Shown: positions 48,306-56,780 of the stretch, in pieces
Layout: each line of letters begins with the position of its first letter
How positions within the stretch are numbered: the first letter of the stretch is position 1
DNA from: Comamonadaceae bacterium
GTDB taxonomy: Bacteria > Pseudomonadota > Gammaproteobacteria > Burkholderiales > Burkholderiaceae_C
Length of the DNA: 64,000 nucleotides
Assembly: GCA_947375135.1 (NCBI GenBank)
Contig: CANCER010000008.1
Span: 62,001-126,000, forward strand
Direction: 5' to 3'
Position numbers and translations under genes: made by a program
Notes under the pieces: generated by a model
The model's input: the letters and a program-made list of their open reading frames with translations, nothing else
Databases searched by the model: none
Told to the model about the DNA's origin: nothing

Positions 48306-49748
48306 TTACGCGCATTGCCGCAGCAACGCCCGCTCCAACTTCTGGTGAATGCCACCGAAGCCGCCATTGCTCATACACAGAACATGGTCGCCCGGCTGCA
48401 CCTGCGCCAGCACCTGCGCAATCACTCCGTCCACGCTGTCGGCCACAAAGGCGGCGGCACCTATGGGGCGCAATGCTTGCGCAGCATCCCAACCCAGGCC
48501 ACCACTGTGGCAAAACGACAGGTCCGCCTCCTCCAGGCTCCAGGGTAGCTGTGCCTTCATGGCACCCAGCTTCATGGTGTTGCTGCGCGGCTCGAAAACC
48601 GCCAGGATGCGTGCGCTACCCACCCTGCGGCGCAGACCGTTGATGGTGGTGCGGATGGCCGTGGGGTGGTGGGCGAAGTCGTCATAAATCGTGACTGGTG
48701 CAGTGTCGCGGGTGCTGGGCAACACGATGCGCGCACGCACTTCCATGCGCCGCTTGACGTTCTCAAAGGTAGCCAGGGCCGCTGCGGCTTGCGCGGGTGT
48801 GACGCCCACATGCTCGGCTGCGGCCATGGCGGCCAGCGCATTGAGCTGGTTGTGAACGCCGCCCAGATTCCAACTGACATGTGCCACCGTTTTTCCCTGC
48901 AGCAGCACGTCGAAATCATGGGGCTCGCCGACCGCTGAAAAATCGCTGACCGCTGCGCCAAAACTGCGCGTTCCGCTCCAGCAGCCCTGGTGCAGCACGC
49001 GGGCCAGGGCTTCTTCCAGACCATTGACCACCACGCGCCCGCTCGCTGGGACGGTGCGCAGCAAATGGTGGAACTGGCGCTCGATGGCGGCCAGGTCGTC
49101 AAAAATGTCGGCGTGGTCGAATTCCAGATTGTTCAGGACCGCGGTGCGGGGCCGGTAATGTACAAACTTGCTGCGTTTGTCGAAAAAGGCGGTGTCGTAC
49201 TCATCGGCTTCTATGACAAAGACGGGGGAGCTCGCGAGGTCGGACGAATCCGGCAAAGCCGGGCGTCTGGGCGCTCCAAGCCTTGCGGAGACGCCGAAAT
49301 TCATGGGGACGCCGCCCACCAGGAATCCGGGCTCCAGCCCGGCACTGTGCAGAATCCAGCTCAGCATGGCGGTGGTGGTGGTTTTGCCGTGGGTGCCGGC
49401 CACGGCCAGCACATGGCGGCCCTGCAACACATGCTCGGCCAGCCATTGGGGCCCGCTGGTGTAGGCTGCACCGGCATCCAGAATGGCTTCCATCAGCGGA
49501 AATTTGGGTTCGCCATTGGCCAGGCGTGCGCGGCTGACGACGTTGCCGACCACGAACATGTCCGGCTTCAAGTTCAGTTGATCGGCGCCGAAGCCCTCCA
49601 TCAGGTCAATGCCCAGCGCGCGCAATTGGTCGCTCATGGGGGGGTAGACCCCGGCGTCGCAGCCTGTAACCTTGTGGCCGGCTTCGCGCGCCAAGGCGGC
49701 CAGGCCGCCCATGAAAGTGCCACAAATACCCAGAATATGAATGTGCAT
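48306..49748 (-). CDS. mpl: UDP-N-acetylmuramate:L-alanyl-gamma-D-glutamyl-meso-diaminopimelate ligase
   Basis: 480-residue Mur-ligase-family enzyme that recycles cell-wall tripeptide directly onto UDP-MurNAc. The start MHIHILGICGTFMGGLAALARE is the Mpl signature (GICGTFMG). The ATP loop is VAGTHGKTTTTAML near residue 110, and IYDDFAHHPTAIRTTI near residue 345 is the Mg/substrate block. The frame remains open upstream but that part is antisense to the next gene; ATG 49748 is the homologous start. Divergent from the gene at 49773 with only 24 bp between. ampD, another recycling gene, is at 60.1 kb. Confidence 0.95.
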   Translation of the reverse strand: MHIHILGICGTFMGGLAALAREAGHKVTGCDAGVYPPMSDQLRALGIDLMEGFGADQLNLKPDMFVVGNVVSRARLANGEPKFPLMEAILDAGAAYTSGPQWLAEHVLQGRHVLAVAGTHGKTTTTAMLSWILHSAGLEPGFLVGGVPMNFGVSARLGAPRRPALPDSSDLASSPVFVIEADEYDTAFFDKRSKFVHYRPRTAVLNNLEFDHADIFDDLAAIERQFHHLLRTVPASGRVVVNGLEEALARVLHQGCWSGTRSFGAAVSDFSAVGEPHDFDVLLQGKTVAHVSWNLGGVHNQLNALAAMAAAEHVGVTPAQAAAALATFENVKRRMEVRARIVLPSTRDTAPVTIYDDFAHHPTAIRTTINGLRRRVGSARILAVFEPRSNTMKLGAMKAQLPWSLEEADLSFCHSGGLGWDAAQALRPIGAAAFVADSVDGVIAQVLAQVQPGDHVLCMSNGGFGGIHQKLERALLRQCA

Positions 49749-49772
49749 GCGCCTATTGTGCACAATGGGGAA

Positions 49773-50369
49773 ATGGAATCCGTGAAAGAAGAAATTGCCG
49801 CCACAGCGGCCCGCATGGTGGTGGAGGAGGGGCTGGAATACGGCCCGGCCAAGCGCCGTGCAGTCAAGCAATTGGGATTGGCCGGCCGCTCGGCCTTGCC
49901 GGACAACGATCAGGTGGAACTGGCAGTCGAGGACTACATTGCCCTGTTTTGTGCCGACACCCAACCCACCGAGTTGCGTGCGCTGCGCGAACTGGCCCTG
50001 AGTTGGCTGGAGCGCTTGCAGCGTTTTCGCCCGCATCTGGGTGGCGCGGTCTGGCGCGGTACGGCGACGCGCCATTCCGATATCTTTATTCAGTTGTTTT
50101 GCGACGACCCCAAGGCGGCGGAAATCGGGCTCATCGATCTGGGCGTGCGCTTTGAGGTCAGCACAGTCACTGGCTTTCAGGGGGAGACGGTGGATGCCCT
50201 GAGCGTGCATGTGCGTTGTCCCGCCCTGGGCGAGTACGTGGGGGTGCACCTGCTGGTGTACGACTTTGACGACTTGCGTGGCGCCCTGAAGCCGGATGCC
50301 CGTGGACGCCGCCCGCGCGGTGACGCCGCAGCCCTGCGTAATTTGTTGCATGATCCTGCCCATGAGTGA
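49773..50369 (+). CDS. Conserved hypothetical protein
   Basis: 198-residue soluble protein that I cannot assign. The N-terminal half is helical (EEIAATAARMVVEEGLEYGPAKRRAVKQLG); the centre reads GTATRHSDIFIQLFCDDPKAAEIGL, which faintly recalls a nucleotidyltransferase-like strand-turn. The C-terminus has a conserved-looking RPRGDAAALRNLL. It is divergent from mpl and overlaps the next gene by 8 bp, so it is probably cotranscribed with it. Confidence 0.65.
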   Translation: MESVKEEIAATAARMVVEEGLEYGPAKRRAVKQLGLAGRSALPDNDQVELAVEDYIALFCADTQPTELRALRELALSWLERLQRFRPHLGGAVWRGTATRHSDIFIQLFCDDPKAAEIGLIDLGVRFEVSTVTGFQGETVDALSVHVRCPALGEYVGVHLLVYDFDDLRGALKPDARGRRPRGDAAALRNLLHDPAHE

Positions 50370-50931
50370 AAACGATTCCAAACTGCAGTCCGACCTGCCT
50401 GCCTCCCCCTCCAGACGTGGACTTTTGTTGGGCACCGGTGCCGTAGCTGCCGGCGCCGGACTGGGGTTGGCCTGGTGGCGATCCCGATCGGGCGATGCAG
50501 TGCCTGCGGCAGAGCCCTTTGCCGGCTTCTGGGACTTGCAGTGGAGTACGCCCGAGGGGGCTTCCCTGCTACTGAAAAGCTTTCGCGGGAAACCCTTGTT
50601 GATCAACTTCTGGGCGACTTGGTGCCCCCCTTGTATTGAAGAACTTCCCCTAATTAACGCCTTTTTCAATAAAAATAGCGCGAATGGTTGGCAAGTGATA
50701 GGTTTGGCGATTGATAAGCCTGCCTCGGTGCAGGCTTTTTTAAAGAAGATGCCGCTTGATTTTCCGGTGGGTATCGACGCTTTGGCGGGTTCTGACCTGG
50801 CGCGTGACTTGGGCAACCCGTCGGGATCCCTGCCTTTCTCCGTGGTGTTCAATGCGCAGGGTCAGGTGGTGCAGCGCAAACTGGGTCGCTTAAAGCAAGA
50901 CGATCTGGACCTGTGGGCTCAGTTAAAATAG
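50362..50931 (+). CDS. TlpA-like thioredoxin-family protein with twin-arginine signal
   Basis: 189-residue periplasmic thiol-disulfide protein. Residues about 13-38 form a TAT-type signal, SPSRRGLLLGTGAVAAGAG, with twin Arg before a hydrophobic stretch. The thioredoxin fold follows from about residue 55, with active site FWATWCPPCIEELPL (CPPC) and the cis-Pro region near GSLPFSVVF. ResA/TlpA-like enzymes reduce disulfides in the periplasm, for example for cytochrome maturation. ATG 50362 overlaps the previous gene by 8 bp; ATG 50350 is possible. A terminator-like hairpin lies inside the gene at 50718-50741. Confidence 0.85.
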   Translation: MSENDSKLQSDLPASPSRRGLLLGTGAVAAGAGLGLAWWRSRSGDAVPAAEPFAGFWDLQWSTPEGASLLLKSFRGKPLLINFWATWCPPCIEELPLINAFFNKNSANGWQVIGLAIDKPASVQAFLKKMPLDFPVGIDALAGSDLARDLGNPSGSLPFSVVFNAQGQVVQRKLGRLKQDDLDLWAQLK

Positions 50932-51037
50932 CTGCGCGAACTCCCTGGAGTCCGCCAAAAAGTCCTTAAGGCGCCGCGCGACGGTGTACCTCAAGAGGCT
51001 TCAAGTCATTAAATTTGACAGCAAATGAATAAAATTA

Positions 51038-51067
51038 CTGACAATTTCGGTAAATTTGCTGTAAATT
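51038..51067 (+). promoter_or_regulatory. Candidate promoter of the accBC operon
   Basis: CTGACA (51038-51043) and TAAATT (51062-51067) are separated by 18 bases in an AT-rich stretch, 34 bp before the accB ATG. The surrounding gap 50932-51100 has no gene; aroQ, often found before accB, is absent. Confidence 0.45.
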
Positions 51068-51100
51068 AGAGCCCCACTAAAGACAGATGTTGGAGAACCC

Positions 51101-51565
51101 ATGGATTTACGCAAACTCAAGACCCTGATTGATCTGGTGTCTGATTCCAATGTTTCCGAGTTGGAGATCACCGAGGCCGAAGGCAAGGTGCGTATCGTAA
51201 AGGGCGGAGGGGCCATGGTCCAAGCCTACAGCCAGCCCATGTACCAGCAGATGCAACATGCGCAGCCCCCGGCAGCCCCTGCTGCAGCGGCCCCTGCCGC
51301 CGCCGTGGCGGTGGTGGAAGATGCCGCCACCGGACACACCGTCAAGTCGCCCATGGTTGGCACCTTCTACCGCTCGGCCTCTCCCGGCTCCAAGGCTTTT
51401 GTTGAAATTGGATCCGTGGTGAAGGAAGGTGAAACCATTTGCATCATTGAAGCGATGAAGATCCTCAATGAAATCGAAGCCGACAAGGCAGGCACCATTT
51501 CCAAGATTCTTTGCGAAAACGGGCAGGCGGTCGAGTACGGACAGCCCCTTTTCATCATCGAATAA
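51101..51565 (+). CDS. accB: Biotin carboxyl carrier protein of acetyl-CoA carboxylase
   Basis: 154-residue biotin carrier for malonyl-CoA synthesis. The biotinylated lysine is in [18 protein letters not shown] near residue 120. Residues about 45-70 form the Ala/Pro-rich flexible linker, and the N-terminal 40 residues form the domain that binds AccC ([20 protein letters not shown]). It is followed by accC after 19 bp and prmA. Confidence 0.97.
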   Translation: MDLRKLKTLIDLVSDSNVSELEITEAEGKVRIVKGGGAMVQAYSQPMYQQMQHAQPPAAPAAAAPAAAVAVVEDAATGHTVKSPMVGTFYRSASPGSKAFVEIGSVVKEGETICIIEAMKILNEIEADKAGTISKILCENGQAVEYGQPLFIIE

Positions 51566-51584
51566 GCAAAAAAACCGCTAGCCC

Positions 51585-52934
51585 ATGTTCAAAAAAATTC
51601 TGGTCGCCAACCGTGGCGAGATCGCGTTGCGGATTCAGCGCGCCTGCCGCGAGTTGGGAATCAAGGCCGTGATGGTGTACTCCGAGGCTGACCGGGAGGC
51701 CAAGTACGTCAAGCTGGCAGAGGAAGCGGTTTGCATCGGGCCGGCATCGTCAGCGCTGAGCTACCTGAATATGCCCGCCATCATCTCGGCGGCCGAAGTG
51801 ACCGATGCCGAGGCCATTCACCCCGGTTATGGTTTTTTGAGTGAAAACGCCGATTTTGCCGAGCGTGTGGAAAAAAGCGGCTTCCAGTTCATCGGTCCCA
51901 CACCCGAGTCTATTCGCATCATGGGCGACAAGGTATCGGCCAAGCAGGCCATGATCCGCGCCGGTGTGCCCTGTGTGCCCGGTTCCGAAGGTGAGTTGCC
52001 CGATGACCCGGTCGCAATCCGTCGCATTGCCAAAACGGTGGGTTACCCCGTGATCATCAAGGCCGCCGGCGGCGGCGGCGGACGCGGCATGCGCGTGGTG
52101 CATACCGAAGCGGCGCTGATCAATGCGGTACAGATGACCAAGGCCGAAGCAGGCGCCGCCTTTGGCAATCCTGCGGTCTACATGGAAAAGTTCCTGCAGA
52201 ACCCGCGGCACGTGGAAATCCAGATCATTGCCGACAAGCACAAGAACGGTGTTTACCTGGGCGAGCGCGACTGTTCCATGCAGCGTCGCCACCAGAAGGT
52301 ACTGGAAGAGTCTCCGGCGCCTGGCATTAACCGCAAGCTGATTGAGCGCATTGGCGAGCGTTGCGTCGCAGCCTGCAAGAAGATTGGCTACCGGGGTGCC
52401 GGTACTTTTGAGTTTCTGTATGAAGACGGCGAGTTCTATTTCATCGAAATGAACACCCGCGTGCAGGTGGAGCATCCGGTGACCGAAATGGTGACCGGTG
52501 TGGATATCGTCAAGACCCAGATCATGGTCGCCGCCGGTGAGAAGTTGCCCTTCACCCAGCGCGACATTGTGATGCGCGGACACGCCATCGAATGCCGTGT
52601 GAATGCCGAAGATCCTTACAAGTTCACCCCGTCCCCTGGTCGCGTGACCATGTGGCATGCGCCAGGTGGGCCTGGCGTGCGCGTCGACTCGCACATTTAC
52701 ACCAACTATTTTGTGCCCCCGAACTATGACTCCATGGTCGGCAAGATCATTGTGCATGGCGACACGCGCGAGCAGGCCATGGCCCGCATGCGCACCGCCC
52801 TGGCAGAGACCGTGGTCGAAGGCATCAACACCAATATTCCGCTGCACCGCGAATTGATGGTCGATGCGAAGTTCATGGCCGGTGGCACCAACATTCATTA
52901 CCTGGAACATTGGCTTGAACAACACAAGCGCTAA
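51585..52934 (+). CDS. accC: Biotin carboxylase subunit of acetyl-CoA carboxylase
   Basis: 449-residue ATP-grasp enzyme that carboxylates biotin on AccB with bicarbonate. N-terminal [21 protein letters not shown] is the carboxylase signature. The ATP-binding Gly loop is [14 protein letters not shown] near residue 160, and active-site [26 protein letters not shown] spans residues 275-300, including the Glu-Met-Asn-Arg motif. The length is normal. Confidence 0.98.
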   Translation: MFKKILVANRGEIALRIQRACRELGIKAVMVYSEADREAKYVKLAEEAVCIGPASSALSYLNMPAIISAAEVTDAEAIHPGYGFLSENADFAERVEKSGFQFIGPTPESIRIMGDKVSAKQAMIRAGVPCVPGSEGELPDDPVAIRRIAKTVGYPVIIKAAGGGGGRGMRVVHTEAALINAVQMTKAEAGAAFGNPAVYMEKFLQNPRHVEIQIIADKHKNGVYLGERDCSMQRRHQKVLEESPAPGINRKLIERIGERCVAACKKIGYRGAGTFEFLYEDGEFYFIEMNTRVQVEHPVTEMVTGVDIVKTQIMVAAGEKLPFTQRDIVMRGHAIECRVNAEDPYKFTPSPGRVTMWHAPGGPGVRVDSHIYTNYFVPPNYDSMVGKIIVHGDTREQAMARMRTALAETVVEGINTNIPLHRELMVDAKFMAGGTNIHYLEHWLEQHKR

Positions 52935-52944
52935 CGCACCGCGC

Positions 52945-53823
52945 ATGTTTGAACTGCGTCTGATGTGCCCTGAGGACCGGGTGGAGAGTCTGAGTGATGC
53001 GCTTGATGCGTTGGACGCTTTGAGCGTGAGCGTGGAAGACGCAGATGCACAGACCGACGCCGAACAGGCACTGTTTGGCGAACCCGGCATGCCGCCGCCC
53101 AAAGACGGCTGGCAGCGTTCACGTGTGATCGCGCTGTTCAACGGGGAAGAGGCTGCGAGCGAAGCAGCGGCACTCTTGCAGGCCCAGGATTTCTTTGCCA
53201 GTTGCCAGGTGCTGGGAACCAGCGCCGTGCCGGATCAGGATTGGGTGCGTTTGACCCAGTCCCAATTCGCCCCGGTAGAGATTACGCCGGAGTTCTGGAT
53301 CGTGCCGACTTGGCACGAGCCGCCAGCCCAAGCCAGGCAGGTGATCCGGCTGGATCCGGGTTTGGCCTTCGGTACCGGCACCCACCCCACTACCCGGATG
53401 TGCCTGCGCTGGATCGCAGGGCACCCCGTGCCCGCTCGTGTGCTTGATTACGGCTGCGGCTCCGGAATTTTGGCGATTGGCGCATCCAAGTACGGTGCGC
53501 AAGAGGTGCTGGCTGTGGACATTGACGACGCTGCGGTGCAGTCCACTGAACTCAATGCCGAGGCTAACCGGGTGACTTTGGTTGCCGGGTTGCCGGACAA
53601 GGCTGTGGGTAGCTTCGGACTGGTGCTGGCCAATATTCTGGCGACGCCACTCAAGGTGCTGGCGCCTCTGCTGTGTGCCCATGTGGCCGAGGGCGGGAAT
53701 CTGGTTCTGGCAGGCATCCTCGCACGTCAGGCCGATGAGCTGACTGCCGCGTATGCGCCGTATTGCAAGCTGTCTGTCAGCGATGCGGAAGACGGCTGGA
53801 TACTGATGACTGCCACCCTTTAG
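52945..53823 (+). CDS. prmA: Ribosomal protein L11 methyltransferase
   Basis: 292-residue SAM-dependent methyltransferase that trimethylates L11. The SAM site is VLDYGCGSGILAIGASKYGA near residue 170, preceded by the PrmA block LDPGLAFGTGTHPTTRMCL and followed by LANILATPL (NxxA variant of the NPPF motif). ATG 52945 lies 10 bp after the accC stop. The accB-accC-prmA order is conserved in many proteobacteria. Confidence 0.96.
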   Translation: MFELRLMCPEDRVESLSDALDALDALSVSVEDADAQTDAEQALFGEPGMPPPKDGWQRSRVIALFNGEEAASEAAALLQAQDFFASCQVLGTSAVPDQDWVRLTQSQFAPVEITPEFWIVPTWHEPPAQARQVIRLDPGLAFGTGTHPTTRMCLRWIAGHPVPARVLDYGCGSGILAIGASKYGAQEVLAVDIDDAAVQSTELNAEANRVTLVAGLPDKAVGSFGLVLANILATPLKVLAPLLCAHVAEGGNLVLAGILARQADELTAAYAPYCKLSVSDAEDGWILMTATL

Positions 53824-53855
53824 GGGTGGGTGTCGCGTTCTACAATGCGACGCAC

Positions 53856-54743
53856 ATGAGTTCGATTACCCAATGTCCGGCATGCTTCACGATGTTCAGA
53901 GTCGTGCCGGATCAGCTTCGGATTTCCGAGGGTTGGGTGCGCTGTGGCCAGTGTGATGAGGTGTTTGACGCCAACGCCCATTTGAAAAGCCATGGGCCTG
54001 CGCCAGAGCCCGTGCAGCTGTCTGCTGATACTGTGCAGGACGCGTCTAACGATGCAAAAACGTCCGAGGCGCCGGTGCGTCAGGATCAGCCCTCGGGGGC
54101 TGCACAGCAGGAGACACGGACGCCTGACTTCGTGCCTGATACCTTGGACGACTGGGTGCATCAGACGCCGCTGGATACCGACGTGCAGGCGGTCACGGTA
54201 GCGGCAAAAATAGATGCAAACGAGGAACCGTCCTTCATGTCGCGCAGATCCAACCCATCCCGGTTTGGCCGCTACCTGGGTGCAAAAGTCATGGGCCTTG
54301 TGTGCCTGTTACTGGCGTTGTTACTGGCGATGCAATATGCAAGGCAGGAGCGCGACCTGCTGGCCGCCAGAGTGCCAGCGCTGCGTCCGGTATTCCATGC
54401 GAGCTGTGTTTTTTTAGGTTGCACGTTGTCTGCGCCGCGGCAGATTGACGCCATTGCCATTGAAAGCTCGACCTTTACCCGCGTCCATTCGGGCGTTTAC
54501 AACCTTCGCTGGAGCTTGCGCAATGCCTCAGCCATCGACCTGTCTGCGCCTGCGCTGGAGCTCACCTTGACCGACATACAGGACCAGCCCTTGGTGCGGC
54601 GCGTGCTGCTTCCCGCGGAGTACAGTGGCAAGTTGCTGATTGCCGCGGGTGCAGAGCTGGTTGCAAGCGTTCCCATCGCAGTTCAGGCCAGCAGCGCTTC
54701 CGAAAAAATAGCCGGTTACAAACTACTGGCTTTTTACCCGTAA
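53856..54743 (+). CDS. Zinc-ribbon DUF3426-family membrane protein
   Basis: 295-residue protein with an N-terminal zinc ribbon TQCPACFTMFRV and WVRCGQCDEVFDA (CxxC pairs, residues 7-10 and about 30-33), an acidic variable linker, one membrane segment near residue 150 (GLVCLLLALLLAMQYA) and a C-terminal DUF3426 domain with FTRVHSGVYNLRWSLRNAS. The topology puts the ribbon in the cytoplasm and DUF3426 in the periplasm. Function unknown, but it is consistently linked to prmA and accBC in Burkholderiales. Confidence 0.88.
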   Translation: MSSITQCPACFTMFRVVPDQLRISEGWVRCGQCDEVFDANAHLKSHGPAPEPVQLSADTVQDASNDAKTSEAPVRQDQPSGAAQQETRTPDFVPDTLDDWVHQTPLDTDVQAVTVAAKIDANEEPSFMSRRSNPSRFGRYLGAKVMGLVCLLLALLLAMQYARQERDLLAARVPALRPVFHASCVFLGCTLSAPRQIDAIAIESSTFTRVHSGVYNLRWSLRNASAIDLSAPALELTLTDIQDQPLVRRVLLPAEYSGKLLIAAGAELVASVPIAVQASSASEKIAGYKLLAFYP

Positions 54744-54772
54744 AAAAAGCCCGGCACCGTGAGGTGCCGGGC
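54742..54772 (-). terminator. Rho-independent terminator of the histone-like gene
   Basis: A perfect 10-bp stem, 54749-54758 (GCCCGGCACC) with 54763-54772, loop GTGA. On the minus strand it is followed by a run of seven Ts (54742-54748), right after the histone-like gene. No T-run follows on the plus strand, so DUF3426 termination there is less certain. Confidence 0.85.
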
Positions 54773-54795
54773 CTGGGTGCCCATCAATTACTTGA

Positions 54796-55278
54796 TCAGG
54801 GTTTGCTTGCTGTGGGAAACGGCCAAGCAGCCTGTGGGTTCAGAGTGGTCTGCGTAGAAGATGCGGCAGCTGTTGCTTTCGTCGCAGCAGGCTTCTTTGC
54901 GGCAGATTTCTTGGCGGCTGGAGCTGCCTTTTTGGCTGGAGCGGCTTTCTTGGCCACTGCCTTCTTGGTGGCCGGAGCCGCCTTTTTGGCTGGAGCGGCT
55001 TTCTTGGCCACTACCTTCTTGGCAGCCGGAGCTGTCTTTTTGGCTGGAGCAGCTTTCTTGGCCACTACCTTCTTGGCGGCCGGAGCTGCCTTTTTGGCTG
55101 GAGCGGCTTTCTTGGCTACTACCTTCTGGGTGGCCGGTGCTGCCTTCTTGGCTACTACCTTCTTTGCGGCCGGAGCTGCCTTCTTAGCCGGAGCGGCTTT
55201 CGTTGCTGCTACTTTTTTAGCAGGAGCTTTTTGCGCGGGAGCGGCCTTTTTTGCGGCCGGTTTTTTTGCAGTTGCCAT
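54796..55278 (-). CDS. Histone H1-like Ala/Lys/Pro-rich DNA-binding protein
   Basis: 160-residue, extremely basic low-complexity protein made of imperfect tandem repeats of the type KKAAPAKKAAPAAKKVVAK, with roughly 60-bp DNA periodicity. It resembles C-terminal tails of eukaryotic H1 and the H1-like nucleoid proteins of betaproteobacteria, which bind and compact DNA. The last 25 residues depart from the repeat (SSTQTTLNPQAAWPFPTASKP). ATG 55278 is preceded by AAGGAGAA. An antisense frame of similar length on the plus strand is a shadow. Confidence 0.88.
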   Translation of the reverse strand: MATAKKPAAKKAAPAQKAPAKKVAATKAAPAKKAAPAAKKVVAKKAAPATQKVVAKKAAPAKKAAPAAKKVVAKKAAPAKKTAPAAKKVVAKKAAPAKKAAPATKKAVAKKAAPAKKAAPAAKKSAAKKPAATKATAAASSTQTTLNPQAAWPFPTASKP

Positions 55279-55448
55279 AATTTTCTCCTTGATCAAACAA
55301 CAAAGAGCACTTCTTGCGAGTTGGAGTGCAGGAAGCGATTCATATCGTTGGGCAATAGCCCAGCGGCATGAACGGGGTGACGCACTTCCACACACGTTTC
55401 TTGGAGCGTGTTGTGCAAGTGCAGAGTTCTTGAAAACATGTTGAGGTG

Positions 55449-56660
55449 TTAGTCCCAGGAGAGCGCGCCACCAGATTGGTACTCAATCACGCGGGTTTCA
55501 AAGAAGTTGCGCTCTTTCTTCAGGTCAATCATCTCGCTCATCCAGGGGAAGGGGTTCTCTTCCGTCGGGAAGATGGGCTCCAGGCCGATCTGCGTGGCGC
55601 GCCGGTTGGCGATGTAGCGCAGATAGCCCTTGAACATGGACGCGTTCATGCCCAGCACGCCACGCGGCATGGTGTCTTCGGCATAGCGGTATTCCAGTTC
55701 GGCGGCCTTCTCGAACAGTGCCTTGATCTCGGCCTTGAACTCGGGGGTCCACAACTGGGGATTCTCGGCCTTGAGCTGGTTGATCAGATCAATGCCGAAG
55801 TTGCAGTGCATGGACTCGTCACGCAGGATGTACTGGTACTGCTCGGCCGCACCGGTCATTTTGTTCTGCCGGCCCAGCGCCAGGATTTGTGTGAAGCCGA
55901 CGTAGAAGAACAGGCCTTCCATCAGGCAGGCAAAAACGATCAGGCTTTTCAACAAAGTCTGATCAGTCTCCTGTGTGCCGGTATGGAAGTTGGGGTCCAT
56001 GATCGCCTCGATGAAGGGGATCAGGAACTGGTCCTTGTCGCGGATCGATTTAACTTCGTTGTAAGCGTTGAATATCTCGCCATCATCCAGCCCCAGCGAC
56101 TCCACGATGTACTGGTAGGCATGGGTGTGGATGGCTTCTTCAAAGGCCTGGCGCAACAGGAACTGCCGGCACTCGGGCGCGGTGATGTGCCGGTAGGTAC
56201 CCAGCACGATGTTGTTGGCAGCCAGCGAGTCGGCGGTGACAAAGAAACCGAGGTTGCGCTTGACGATGCGACGCTCGTCTTCGGTCAGGCCGTTGGGGTC
56301 TTTCCAGAGTGCGATGTCGCGCGTCATGTTGACCTCTTGCGGCATCCAGTGGTTAGCGCAACTGGCCAGGTATTTTTCCCAGGCCCATTTGTACTTGAAG
56401 GGCACCAGTTGATTGACATCGGTCTTGCCGTTGATGATGCGCTTGTCAGATGCGCTCACGCGCCGGGCCGCTTCAGTCAACAGGGGTTTGATGGGGGATG
56501 CGTAAGCGGATGTGGAAACAGTTTGCGCAACACGTGCGCCATCATCCAGAGTGCGTAATCCAAGAGCGGCTTTTTCTTGCGTCAGCGGCGCAGCGGTGTG
56601 CGTCGTACGTGCAAAATTTGATGGCGATGAGGGCTTGACTTCTTCGTCCCAGGTCAACAT
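55449..56660 (-). CDS. nrdB: Ribonucleoside-diphosphate reductase class Ia, beta subunit
   Basis: 403-residue R2 protein that houses the di-iron tyrosyl radical. Iron ligands are in [17 protein letters not shown] (ExxH, near residue 165) and [15 protein letters not shown] (ExxH, near residue 270); an earlier Asp/Glu lies in the LPQEV region. ATG 56660 (MLTWDEEVK) is preceded by GGAAAC; TTG 56672 is an alternative. Downstream of nrdA on the same strand, 120 bp apart. Confidence 0.96.
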   Translation of the reverse strand: MLTWDEEVKPSSPSNFARTTHTAAPLTQEKAALGLRTLDDGARVAQTVSTSAYASPIKPLLTEAARRVSASDKRIINGKTDVNQLVPFKYKWAWEKYLASCANHWMPQEVNMTRDIALWKDPNGLTEDERRIVKRNLGFFVTADSLAANNIVLGTYRHITAPECRQFLLRQAFEEAIHTHAYQYIVESLGLDDGEIFNAYNEVKSIRDKDQFLIPFIEAIMDPNFHTGTQETDQTLLKSLIVFACLMEGLFFYVGFTQILALGRQNKMTGAAEQYQYILRDESMHCNFGIDLINQLKAENPQLWTPEFKAEIKALFEKAAELEYRYAEDTMPRGVLGMNASMFKGYLRYIANRRATQIGLEPIFPTEENPFPWMSEMIDLKKERNFFETRVIEYQSGGALSWD

Positions 56661-56780
56661 AGAGGTTTCCAATCAGCGGATTATGAGAGCAGTGAAATGA
56701 AATGAAAAGGGCTCACGCATTTCACTGCAAAGAGTGTTGTTGATATGCATCGCAAGGTGTGTGGGATGCAGGCGAAAAAA

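Noticed and set aside
49749-50852. Long N-terminal extension of the mpl reading frame
   Set aside because: The extension is antisense to two plus-strand genes; Mpl homology begins at ATG 49748.
54764-55444. 226-residue Ala/Phe-rich plus-strand frame that looks like a membrane protein
   Set aside because: It is the exact antisense of the histone H1-like repeats, which have a good ribosome site, a terminator and known homologues.
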